From Maea johnstoni (taxonomy: Eukaryota > Annelida > Polychaeta > Spionida > Magelonidae), in contig OZ012700.1 in assembly GCA_963942565.1 (NCBI GenBank), forward strand, positions 22,404,717 through 22,468,716: a DNA stretch of 64,000 nt, given 5' to 3'. Shown one piece after another: positions 37,001 through 49,000 of the stretch. Every line of letters begins with the position of its first letter. Position 1 is the stretch's first letter. Position numbers and translations under genes: made by a program. The notes under the pieces are model-generated. The model was not told the origin of the DNA and did no database searches. It worked only from the letters and a program-made list of their open reading frames with translations.

Positions 37001-40000
37001 ACAGTGAACCACTGGCCCCAAGTCAGCAAAAATCCCCCAAAATGGCTGAACGGGCCAGTAAACTGAGTTCAACTGGTCCTACAGAGCCAGTAAACATAAG
37101 GGGACGTTCTTGTTAATAAGTTTTCCCCCACATCAAGAACATCAAAAGGCTGATAATGTTATGAGAATATTTTTAGGACCAGTGACAATTTTGCAGGACC
37201 AGTAGATCCTAGGTCTTACTGTTCCTATGGGGCCAGTGACTTCTTAACCCATTAACACTCAGAGCGGCCAAAAGAGGCCTGACAAATTTGGAAATATTTT
37301 ACTTAAGTATTTTCTTGAAAACAATCAAAGGAGGAATGTTGATTAAGAGGTAAGCAACAACTCTCCTTCAAATATTTTATGAAGTTTTGCTTTATTCACA
37401 AGTTATTTTCAAAAGTATGAAAGTAGCAGACGATACCTTCTAGAGAAACTCTGAGTGTCAATGGGTTAAGTTAGCGTCGAGGACTGTGGTAGGATACCAA
37501 TATTTTTTCCAGGGTCTTGGCCAGAATTTTAAAGATGCCTGTCCAATCAGCATTTCAGAAATTTCCGCCCGTCCAGATTTAGCTACTCATCTACTTAAAA
37601 TCCTTATAGCAACTACATTATATAACCTTTTGCGTCAAAAAGGGGCAATTTACACTTTATCCATATCCTTGAAAATTGTTTGTTGGGAAAGTATTTGGTT
37701 TTTACCCCCACAAAGTCAAAATGATGGTTCTTCATAGAAATCTTTGCCTGTTTTTTTCTGAATCTTGATTTACGGATCGTAAGCATATGTGATAAGTAAA
37801 TTAAAAAACAGCTATCGTAATTTCTCATTATTTGGGACACTTGAACAATGACAATTTTTATGGGTTGAGGGTGGCCCATGTTTTCTGAAAATACAGACAA
37901 AGCAGAGTAATAGTGGCATAGATTCCCTTTAATGAAGACCAGAGATAGAACAATGGTGGCCCAGACTTTCCTTAAATTATTTTGCACAATAATGATAGTT
38001 CCCCAAATTCATAAAGGGCTCTACTTCCGAGAATTTATGGTAGATCAGTGGTCTAGTAGATTTGTTGATTGCAGGCACCGACATAAGTACTAGCCCGCTT
38101 GCCCCAGCAAGTGAATTTTTGAAAAAGGGCTTTCGGGCGAGTACATTTTAGTTTTGACTTGCCCGAACGGGCAAGCTGATTTTTCAAACATTAATCACAT
38201 TTTTTAATAGTAAATGGCCCTAATTGCTAGAAATATGCAAACAATGCAACAAAACTGAAAAGAAAATGGTTTCCTAATCTTTAAACCCATGATAAACAAT
38301 AGATACCTTTCTAGCATATGTAATAACTTATTTCGGGCAAGTCCAAAATTATGTCGGGCAAGTCAAAATCATTAACTACTTGCCCGGCATGGCAAGTTAG
38401 TTCTGAAAATTGTGTTGGTGCCTGGATTGATTATATTTTTGTGTGTTTCAGAGGATGAATTCAAGCCTAAGAAGTCTGACGATGAGGGTGATAGCGATGA
38501 GAGTGGAAGCAGTGGGGAGGACGAGGACGCAATCTCCGATCTAGAGACAGAGTCCGAGATAGATACCCCTGTCAAGGTATGGTACAGTGGTAGAGATGGG
38601 CGCCTTTGAAATGAGGGCTCGAAATTAATTTTTTTCTCCAAGGAGGCCAATTGTATCTTTAAGAGCTACCTAAAGCTAGGGTCTCACATGAATTCGCACA
38701 AATTCGACTTTATGTAAATGATATGGTAATGAGGAAAACCCCCAAATTTTGAGTCGAAGGCAAGTTTTCGGAAAAGCTTGCATTCGATGTTTGTCCAGAG
38801 TTTGGCTATTCGAAAACGAGTTTTTTTTTGGCGCCAAAATTTAAAGTCGAAAATCAATTAGTGAACGTGTCGAATGCGTCGGAAAAAAAAGTTACTTCAT
38901 TTCACAGAGTCCTCGCATCGCTACGTCGTCGAATGCGATCGGGTTTGCAGTTAGTCATTAACATAATAATTTTCTCATTTGCATAAAGTCGAAAATCGCA
39001 TTCGACTTATTCCTTGTTGAATGCGTGGTGTAGGCAAATGACGAGTGCGAATTTCTTTGTCGAATGCGATGCCTCACATGTCCCACTCGACATAAACTGT
39101 CAATCAAACAGATCATTTGCATAAAAATCGAATGCGCAAAGTGTTTTCGACATAGTTAGACCTTTCGACATTTTGGCTGTCGAATGCGACTTAAAGCAAT
39201 CTCACATCGCATTCGACACAAAAAAAATTACCATCTTTTTTGCCTAACCCAGCGACTTTTTGCCAGGTCGAATTTAGTCGAATTCGGTCGTATTCGACTT
39301 TTTCGAATATATGGTGAATACGGTCGAATTCCTGCAAATTCCATGTGAGACCCTAGCTTAAAGGTGTTCTGTATAGAAACCAGTACATTTTCGGGCTCCT
39401 TGGAGAAATTTGAGGGAGCCACAGGAAAATTTGAGGGACCCCTTGGCTCCTGGCATCCCCTAATTTTGAGCTCTGAAAATGTTCAAGATACGATACTAAA
39501 TCAATATTTCCTTAATGATGTGACACCTTAACAATATTTCTAACGAAACTGCCTGCTTCACAAGGAGCTAATTTTGTTAATTGTCATAAATTTCACTAAT
39601 AAATAGCCAACTGCCTTCATATGGAGAAGTCCAGGAAACAATTCATCAATTATGTAATGAACGATAATTTCCGTTTTCCCTTCCAGAATTCTCGCAAAAG
39701 GAATTGAGGAAGTTCATCTGTAGCCCCGGCTTCTCCCGTCACAGTCGCCAGAGAGAATGTGTAATGAACGATAATTTTCTATTTCCTTCCAGAATTCTCG
39801 CAAAAGGAAGCGAGGAAGTTCGTCGGTCGCTCCACCCTCGCCCGTCGCTGGTGCCAGAGGACCTTCCACAGCCAATAAGAAGTCAGCAGCGGCCAAAAAG
39901 AAGCTCAGTTCCTTCGTCGTGGACAAATCAGGATCAGAGTCTGAGACCGAGGCGAAACCACCGAAAGTAGAAAAACAGGAAAAAAAGTTGGAAAGCGGAG

Positions 40001-43000
40001 ATGAGTCGACAAAAGAAGAGAAGAAGAAATTACCTGAGGAGAAGAATGAAGACAAAGTGAAGAAACTGGAATTGAAATCTGCAAGTTCTACGTCTTCGCC
40101 TGAGAGGAAGAAATCGTTTACTCCCAGCGTCGGCAATAAGACGCTTTCTCGCTTGTCAAACTTTTCAGCACCTGAAACAGTGAGTACTTTTAACCAGGGT
40201 CTTAGTCCGGATTTCAAAACTGCCTCCACAAAACAGCATTCACAAAAATACTGCTTGTTCAGATTTAACTACTAGTACTCAGCCTCTCCAAATTCTTATT
40301 CAAACTACATTTAATAGCCGTATGTGTCAAAAAGGGCAGTACACACTTCAGCAATGGCCTAGAAGATGACTCTTAAGGAAAAGAAATGGTTATTAACCAA
40401 AAAAAAATTAATTCTTTTTCAAAAGTATCATTAAGTTGCCGATCACAATTTTTAAATTGACCTCTAAGCATGCATGGATTAAATGCAGGGTTGGACAATA
40501 AGACTTGCCCAGAGGAAATTTGACAGTAAAAAACCTGGTTTCAGGCAAGTTCATGGCCTAATATAAAAGTCTGGATGGGCAAGTCAGTATTCCCGTTAAC
40601 TCCATGCAAAATGGTTCAAGTTAGAGCGAGAAACTACATACAGTGAGCCTGTCATTCTAAATTCTATGCCTCTATAGTGTTTATTCAAAAAAAAAAATGC
40701 TAAAGCAGCATCCAAAATAAAATATCTCTGTTTTAATAATGAACAAAGTGCAAAATAACATTTTGCACTTCTGTGCAAGCAAACATGGGGTTGCTCTGCC
40801 TGAATGGACAAGTGCCTTCAAAAGTTAAAGTCCGTCCCTGAAATGATGTGATACATTTCCCATTCAATATCCATATTTGATATTGTATGAAGTGTGAGAA
40901 CTAACCGCTAGGGTTGGGAATCGGTTGCAATTTCATGATTGATAATCAGTTGTAGCCAACTGATCGATTATCAACCATAATCACTTCTTTACACTTTTTC
41001 AGTAATTGGGTACTAGAGGACTAGAGCCTAATATTAAGTGATAGTCTATGACAATTACTTGCTATTAGCACCTACCTTAACTACGTTTTGAAGTGTTTTT
41101 GGAGCTTAGTATCATAGCAAGAAAGCTGACAACCTGCCTGTCATTTAGTTCTATATTTAACCACTAGGTGTCACCTTTTCCGATTATAATCGATTGCCAG
41201 TTTTATAATCAATTAATTAGTATAAGGGAGGCAAAAGATCGATTAACGATTATAATCGATTATCGTCCCAACACTACTAACCGCCACATTTCTCTGTTCT
41301 AGGCGGCTGGCCCGGTAGTGGGAGAAGAGGGCGAGGTTTACACACACTTCAAACTGGACTTCCTGAAGCCCGACAAGATCAAGGACGGCAAGGGACACCC
41401 GAGAAACCACGAGGACTACGACCCTAGGACTCTCCATGTCCCGGACTCATACAGGAACTCCGTCACTCCCGTGAGTACGTCCCACGACTGGGACTGATCT
41501 ATATGTTTAACCCTTATGCGCTGATAGCTAATTTGGGCATTATGAAATGATGCAAACAACCTGCAATATTACTGAAACCCTGGCACATGGTACTCATCTG
41601 ACAGTACTCAGCAAGAGCTTTCCAATGAATACCAATATGGCAGGGTTTTCAAATTTTTCAGATCTCCCCTTGGACAAGTTGGATAAAATTACGACGTATA
41701 CCTGGCAAGATGTAATAGTTTTCAGATAATTTTTTGGGGCAAGTTGATTAAAATTCTTCAATGTATCACTGTTCGTCGTAAACAGAATTATGAGTTTTCA
41801 AAACATGCGCTTGCGCATAGTTCTTCACAAAAACGCTCTTAACAATTTTCATGAAAGCTGTATGATTAGAGCATTTTCCAATGCATGGGGGACAAAGTAG
41901 CTCAGTTGGTTAGATGTCGGACTAGTAATCAGTAGGTCACTGGTTCAATTCCCGGCCGGGGCACTTTGGTCTGTCCTTGGGCAAGACAGTTTATTCCATA
42001 TTGCCTCAGTCTACCCAGCTGCAAAATGGGTACCTAGCATTGATAAGGCAGTGCTTAGAGCTTGTGCGCGATATGCTGCCAGATGCTCTGGAATATCACT
42101 CGGGGGATTGAAATGGTTTCCGTATGTACAGACCTGCTAGGGGAGGAAGGTCGTGTGACCACTTTGGTGGATACAAGACTAAACCGAATACGTTTGAATA
42201 CCTATATGTTTTTTCCTCCTTTTTCTTTCAGGGTATGAAACAATGGTGGGAGATCAAGTCCAAGCATTATGACACGGTGCTCTTCTTCAAGGTAGGTCAA
42301 CTTAAACCAATAAGGAGACTCCAGGGTCAACTTTGATATTTTTGCAAGGTCCCTATTGGGCACTTAGCAAAGAAAAATCTAGGTGCCCACCAGGGTCTTA
42401 GCCGATATTTGGAAACAGGGGGTCCAAATAGAGGTTTCATAGACTTGTGCGTGTCCAAAGTGTGGTACAAAATACATACTACTAATAAGATAGACCCTAT
42501 ACCTTTACAGATTTTGCTTTTTTAGGCCAGATACTGCTTTGTGTGTCTTATAAAAGTGACCCTACAGCTTCTACATCTTCTATCTTCTAAGAACAGCCAT
42601 CTTCAGCAAATTCTGACATAAACTTTTGGGTGTCCAAACTGTCAAAAAACAGTGTTCTGCGTGTCCAAATGACATGCTGGACGCATTGCGGCTAAGCCCC
42701 TGCTCTAGGGTCAACTTTGATATTTTTGCAAGGTCCCCATTGGGCACTTAGCAAAGAAAAATCTAGGTGCCCACTAGAAATACTGTAGAACACACAATGT
42801 AGGCGTCTGTATATATATATCGTACATAGCATGTGGTTCCGTTTCGCTATATATAAAGACGCTACTTTTTTTCTGTACTTTGGCGCTGTCAGCGGCGGCT
42901 ACCGTTGCTAACATAAAGATACGCTATGATGCGAAAACTCCCCAATTCGCTATATTTGAAACACGCGTCATATGTGTGTTCTACAGTATCAGGAGCCCGA

Positions 43001-46000
43001 GTCTTACGATCAGCTCTCTTTACAATCAGCCTTCCTGACTGACACTTATCTACAAAACTATCCATATGATACTTCGCAATTTAATTTCTAGGTAGGGCTG
43101 CACACCGGTTCCCGGTCACCGGTTCCCGTAACCGATCATTAGGCTGCCCAATGATAACGATAACCGTCCAAAAAAAAAACGGTTTGAAAAACCGATAAAG
43201 CAGCTATGAGGAAACTGCCTTACCTTACTGTTGACATCGCTCTGAGCACTTCCAAAGCCGTGATTCAATGAAACAACGGCTTGGATGCACGTCTAGTGAG
43301 CCGCCATTTCAGTGCCTCATTCTGAACCTGAACGAAGGCTCACCAGCATTGGCATCAATACTTTCGTATTTAATTCTTAATGGATAATTCGTTCAAATTT
43401 AATATTCTAGGGCCAAATAAAACTCATAATAATCAAATATATGTATCGTTAAAGAAACGTTAAGAAACCGTATCGTTTCAAAGTTATCAGTATCATATCA
43501 AATCGTTAATTCTTAACGGTGTGCAGCCCTATTTCTAGGCTCTTGATCACGCTGACATATCACATCAAAATATGTGGTTGGAAGTGTAGACTTCAAACCA
43601 TGTTATAATCTGAAGTGAGCAAGGTTATTACCTTCTCAACAAACAAACCCCAGACATTTTAAACTCATCTGAAATCCCGTTCAAAATGGCGGCAGTTTGT
43701 TTAAAGGAGAAGATATTTGGTGTAATGATCGAAAAGGTCATTCGACACTTCAGCCATAACTTCGAAGATGGTTTGTTAGGAAAAGATGTGGGTTGTAGTC
43801 AAAAATGATAGAAATTGAAAATTCTTAAAAAAAATTGTCTTTCTATAAAGGAGTTTTTCCAGAAACTGCCTGTCCAAAATACAGGCCGAACTGGTCCTGG
43901 CTTAGTCCCTTTTAGTGAATATCTGACGGTCTTAGCTGATAGCTATCCTCCATATAATGGAAATCAGTCGTAGGAAATTCTTGTTAAGGCATCATTGCCG
44001 AGGACCAGACAGACGATTGTAATAGAATTTAGGGAATCTTTGCAATATCCCTACTCAGTAGTTAAACCAACTGTTGCGCAGGGGCCACCAAAAAATGCTG
44101 TGCTCCAAGGACCAATTGTCTGTGCTCTAAGACCAATTGTCTGTGCTCCAGGATCAATTGTCTTTACTCCTGGCCCAATTGTCTGTGCTCCAGGATCAAT
44201 TGTCTTTACTCCAGGACCAATTGTCTTAGCTTCAGGATCAATTTTCTGTGCTCCAGGACCAATTGTCTTAGCTCCAGGATCAATTGTCTGTACTCCACGA
44301 CCAATTGCCTGTGCTCCAGGACCAATTGTCTTTACTCCAGGACCAATTGTCTGTACTCCTGGCCCAATTGTCTGTGCTCCAGGATCAATTGTCTGTGCTC
44401 CAGGACCAATTGTCTTAGCTTCAGGATCAATTGTCTGTGCTCCAGGACCAATTGTCTTAGCTCCAGGATCAATTGTCTGTACTCCAGGACCAATTGTCTG
44501 TGCTCCAGGACTAATTGTCTGTGCTCCAGGATCAATTGTCTTTACTCCAGGACCAATTGTCTTAGCTTCAGGATCAATTGTCTATGCTTCACGACTAGAA
44601 TATCTGGTTACTTCCTCTGCATGATAATTACAATTAATCAAACGGCTTGTTTTTTCAGATTGGTAAATTCTATGAATTGTACCACATGGACGCTGTGATT
44701 GGAGTCAACGATCTGGGTCTCATTTACATGAAGGTAATCACTATTTTTAATAGACAATTATTGAAAGTATTTTCTTGAGATCATCTTACAGTAGGTCTCA
44801 TATAGATAAAAATGCCGAATGCACTGGGTCGTTCCATTTTCTGTCGTTCTCCACGGTTTGGCCATCTTCAGTTATCGCCAAGTACCATTAATTTTGTTTG
44901 AAGTACACGTGGCAGTGACTGGGCTTTTTATCTTAATCTACCGTCATTACAGAACTTTTTTGCTTATTTTTTTAGCAAGATTTGTTTTTTGCTTCAGAAA
45001 AACAGAATTGAAAAGAAATAGTTTAAATTGAAGGCATAAATAAAGATTTTATTAGCAAGATTAAGGTATTTTGATTACGAAAAATAGAATTGAAAAGAAA
45101 TAGTTTAAATTGAAATTGTAGGCATAATTATATATTTTTTTTAAATTACAAAAAAGGAAAAAAAATGGAACTTAAGTTGTAATAGTTGAACAAGTGATGG
45201 ATGTATTGAAAGGGGCAGTATAAATGTGATGTAAGCTTCATGTAAGTGCACAGTGTGTTTTCTTTCTTTACAGGGAGCTTTTGCTCACTCTGGGTTCCCC
45301 GAGATCGCCTATGGACGGTACGCGGACACTCTCGTTCAGAAAGGCTATAAAGTGGCGCGCGTGGAACAGACAGAAACACCCGAAATGGCCAAGGAGAGAT
45401 CAGCGAAGACAGGTGAAAGTTCAACCCGATTTTTTGCCGGATATGTCGAAATAACACCAAGCCTAAAGTTAAAAAGTTGAAAAAAGTTCAATGCGATTTT
45501 TTTGCCAGATATGTAGAAATAACATAAAACCTAAAGAAAAAAAGTTTATGAATTTTTTTTATTATCTCTATGTCAAGGTTAAACACAGTAATTGTTATCA
45601 AATTGGCCGGGCAACCTGAATACCTGGGGGTACTATCTGGGCCAAGTTTTCTTTGCTTTGGTTGAGCCTCGTGTTGGACTGGGCGTTGTTCAGGACCATA
45701 TCAACGTTGATCAACGTGGTGGGAAAACGGAATCTGAGCGGTATCAACGTTTACTTGCGATCACGATCTAAACGGGATACGTTGGATCAACGTTAATCAA
45801 CGTTTATGGTTTTGAACAAGGCCCACGTCGAACCCGAGGCTCAACCAAACCAAAGAAAACTTGGCCCTGATCTTGGGTTCAATTTGCCCCGCCTGACTTC
45901 CAGGGTTGGCTGGGTACTGTTGAGCCCTGGATATTTTTCGAGTTTATTTTCAAAATTATTTTCATAGTTATTTTTGATTTTCCAAGGTCCAGGCGACAAT

Positions 46001-49000
46001 AGTGAAGGAAATCTCCAAGAATGAACAGGTTAACCCTTATACTGGTAATGGCTAATCTGGCCAATACAAAATGATGCTTTAAACCTGAAAATGTGACTAA
46101 AACCCTGGCACATGGTACTCATCTGAGAGTTCTCAGCGAGAGCTTTCCAGTGAATACCAACCCAACAGGGTTAAGATGGTTTTCAAAAATATTGGAAGGG
46201 CTAACCCATTCATGCCCCAGGTGCCAAAAAATCTTGTCTATTTAGGCAGAGAGATATATATGGGGGAGTAGCTGCCAGGGGCCAATAACCATCAGGCCCA
46301 GTGCATAAGCGTAACGTCTAGGGTTCGGATGTGAAGAGATTGTTTGTATCGATTGATCGAAAAAGATATGAACAATTAATCGATTCGGTTCGAGTTTTAC
46401 AGCCACATCGCCGTGATTGCAAGGCAAACGATTTTAAACATTTTTGTGCCACGACATGCGCCAGCATATGCCAGGCACATATGCGGTGTACCGCGGCAAT
46501 TGATGAATAGGTGCACCAAATATGGCGCAATAGATTTGTTTACACTTGAGTGTTGAAACGGAGCCGTTCCGTGTCACATAACGAAAGTTATATTGTTTCT
46601 CTATGTTTTGGCCGCATAATTTTGCAAAATTTATTCAGAAATTCCACATTTGAAATAATTGATTATTTCAAATGCCGTTCGAACGGGTCGAGTCGGCCTC
46701 ACCTCAACCAAATGCTCGAGTTCTCGCTTAATCGTCCGACCACTAGTAACGTCTATGGCTGTGTGCCCAGCTGATTCACAAGTCTGCAGTGTAGTAATCA
46801 ATGCTCCACTCTTGTCATTAAGGACCAGGTTCTCAGATTCACAGGTTTCCTATTTGCTGGAAGCAGGGTATATCAGTGTCAGTGCATTGTGTTTCTCTTG
46901 CAGGGAAGGCCAGCAAGACAGTCAAGAGGGAGGTGTGCCGCATCACGACGAAAGCCACCAAAACCTACAGCTTCCTGGACGGCGACTCCTCCGACTCAAG
47001 GAGCAACTACTTGCTTGCGATAGCGGAGAAGGTGAGTTTGAGTTTGATTTTTTTTTGTGTGAACTGATCCCTAAGAGATCCTTGCAAGGTTGATGGAAAG
47101 GTCTCTAATCATTTGTGTTATATTCAAATGACCTTAGGATTGATGGAAAATTTTGAATTTTGAAATTAGAAGTAAAGCTTGATTCTTTCAAAAATGTACC
47201 ATCCGTTTCTTTTTCTTTTTTTAGCTGTGTGTGATTTTATTGTGTGTACCCTATTGTTTTATTCGCCCTTAGTAAGAACACGAAGTTCATTGGCTATTTG
47301 CTTTGAGGTGATAGAAATCCATTCAGCTCCATAGGAAATGACCTATGGCGGCCATTTTGAAAAATGGCTGCCAAATCTGACCTACGTCAAATTTGGAGTG
47401 CCTCCTATCTTTATAAAAATAGTAACCTTGCCCTAAACTACCACGGTAACAAATTTGGTGCTTTATCAAAAGTGTGTGATTTTATCCCTTATCCGCTGGA
47501 CAAATTGTTTTATTTTCCGTTATGTCTTCCAGCCACACGATGAGTCAGCAGGCGGAGGAAGTGATTATGGCGTGTGTTTTGTCGACACCTCCATCGGACA
47601 ATTCTTTGTAAGTACAATCCACCCAACTTGTCGCATTAACCTGTGCATATTTTATTCAACTAAAAACAACAAATAGCATAAAAATATAGTGTTATAGTTT
47701 TATTTCTTTTATTATATATTCCTTGTATCAATACAACATGTAAACATGAAAGTATATAAGCATATTGCTTAAAATACAAATACAAAACACCCCTTCTATT
47801 TCAGATTGCCCATAACAGTTTAAAAATCAAACCATATTTTGAAGCGAACCGTTTTTTCCTGGTTAACCATTTTTCAGCTACAGGTTTCATTAATTTCCCG
47901 GTTATCAATCTCCAGCTCTAATTAAAAAAAACCTGAGTTGTAAAGATAGCCCAACAGCATGAGCAAGTAAGAATATCAGGCGAGGAAATTTTGGGCATTC
48001 AGCCCTTCAGGGCAAGCAAAAATCATGGGTATTGGCAATCCAATTCTAATTGATTGTATTTAAAACCTTGCATCTAGACTTCTGAGGACACCGATTCATC
48101 TATTGTAAAAGTATTGATTTGCTGTTCTGGGATTTCCAAGTCTGGTGTCTGAGTGGTCTAAGGTGTTACGACTGACTGCTCGCTGTCTCTCAACACTGCC
48201 AGGGTTTGAATCCTGGCCATGGCAAAATGATGGCATGTGATAAAGTTGTTAGTAACTTGAGGGTACGTGGTGATTTTCACCAGGTGCTCCAGTTTTCCTC
48301 TACCACTCACTACTGGCTAGTCACAATTTGGCCTAAATTTGGCAGAAAAACGTGGCGATGACCAAATCCCAAATGCATACCCTGATGTTATGTGTTAACT
48401 CAAACTCTTGCTGCTTTTCCCCTCAGGTTGGTCAGTTTGAGGATGACCGTCACTGCTCCCGGCTCAGGACACTTGTCGCACAGTACACACCTAGTCAGGT
48501 ACGTATCACTCAGCAGGGCTCGACATTGGTGCTTGCCCCATTGCCCCGGGCAAGTAAAATTTGTAAATTATAGCTGTGGGGCAAGTGAAAACTACATCTT
48601 GCTTGCCCCACTGGGAAAGTACGTTTTGTATAATTTAGGTTTTCTTTTGAGAATGTGTGCAAGTTTCGTGGTCTGCCATCCAAGCTTGTCCTAGAAAACA
48701 TGCTTTCACATGTCAGAACCATGTTCTACTTGGTTTTAAATGAAATATTATAAAATTAGCATATACAATTTTTCAAGGGCAAGTGAAAGTTGTAGTAGGG
48801 CAAGTGAAAATTGAATCTCACTTGCCCTACGGGGGAGGTCGCTGTAAAAGTTAACGTCGTGCCCTGCTCAGGATTCCAGGACCAGATCAAAAAGTTTAAA
48901 AAGTTCTCTGGAGTAGCGTTCGGAATCGGTCACAATTTTCAAGATCGATCATCGGTTCATCTGAACGACCGATGATCGATAAATAATCGAAGTTGCATAT

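Noticed and set aside
39714-40229. 171-codon antisense frame across MSH6 exon 7
   Set aside because: Ser/Phe-rich shadow of the Lys/Glu-rich linker exon.
41886-41960. tRNA-Thr gene
   Set aside because: It has A and B boxes and an anticodon-like loop, but the acceptor stem does not pair and the sequence continues into a SINE body shared with 27544-28130.
43995-44624. 209-codon open frame with repeated APGPIVC
   Set aside because: It is the translation of a 21-bp minisatellite in MSH6 intron 9. A period divisible by three keeps frames open on both strands, and there is no gene context.
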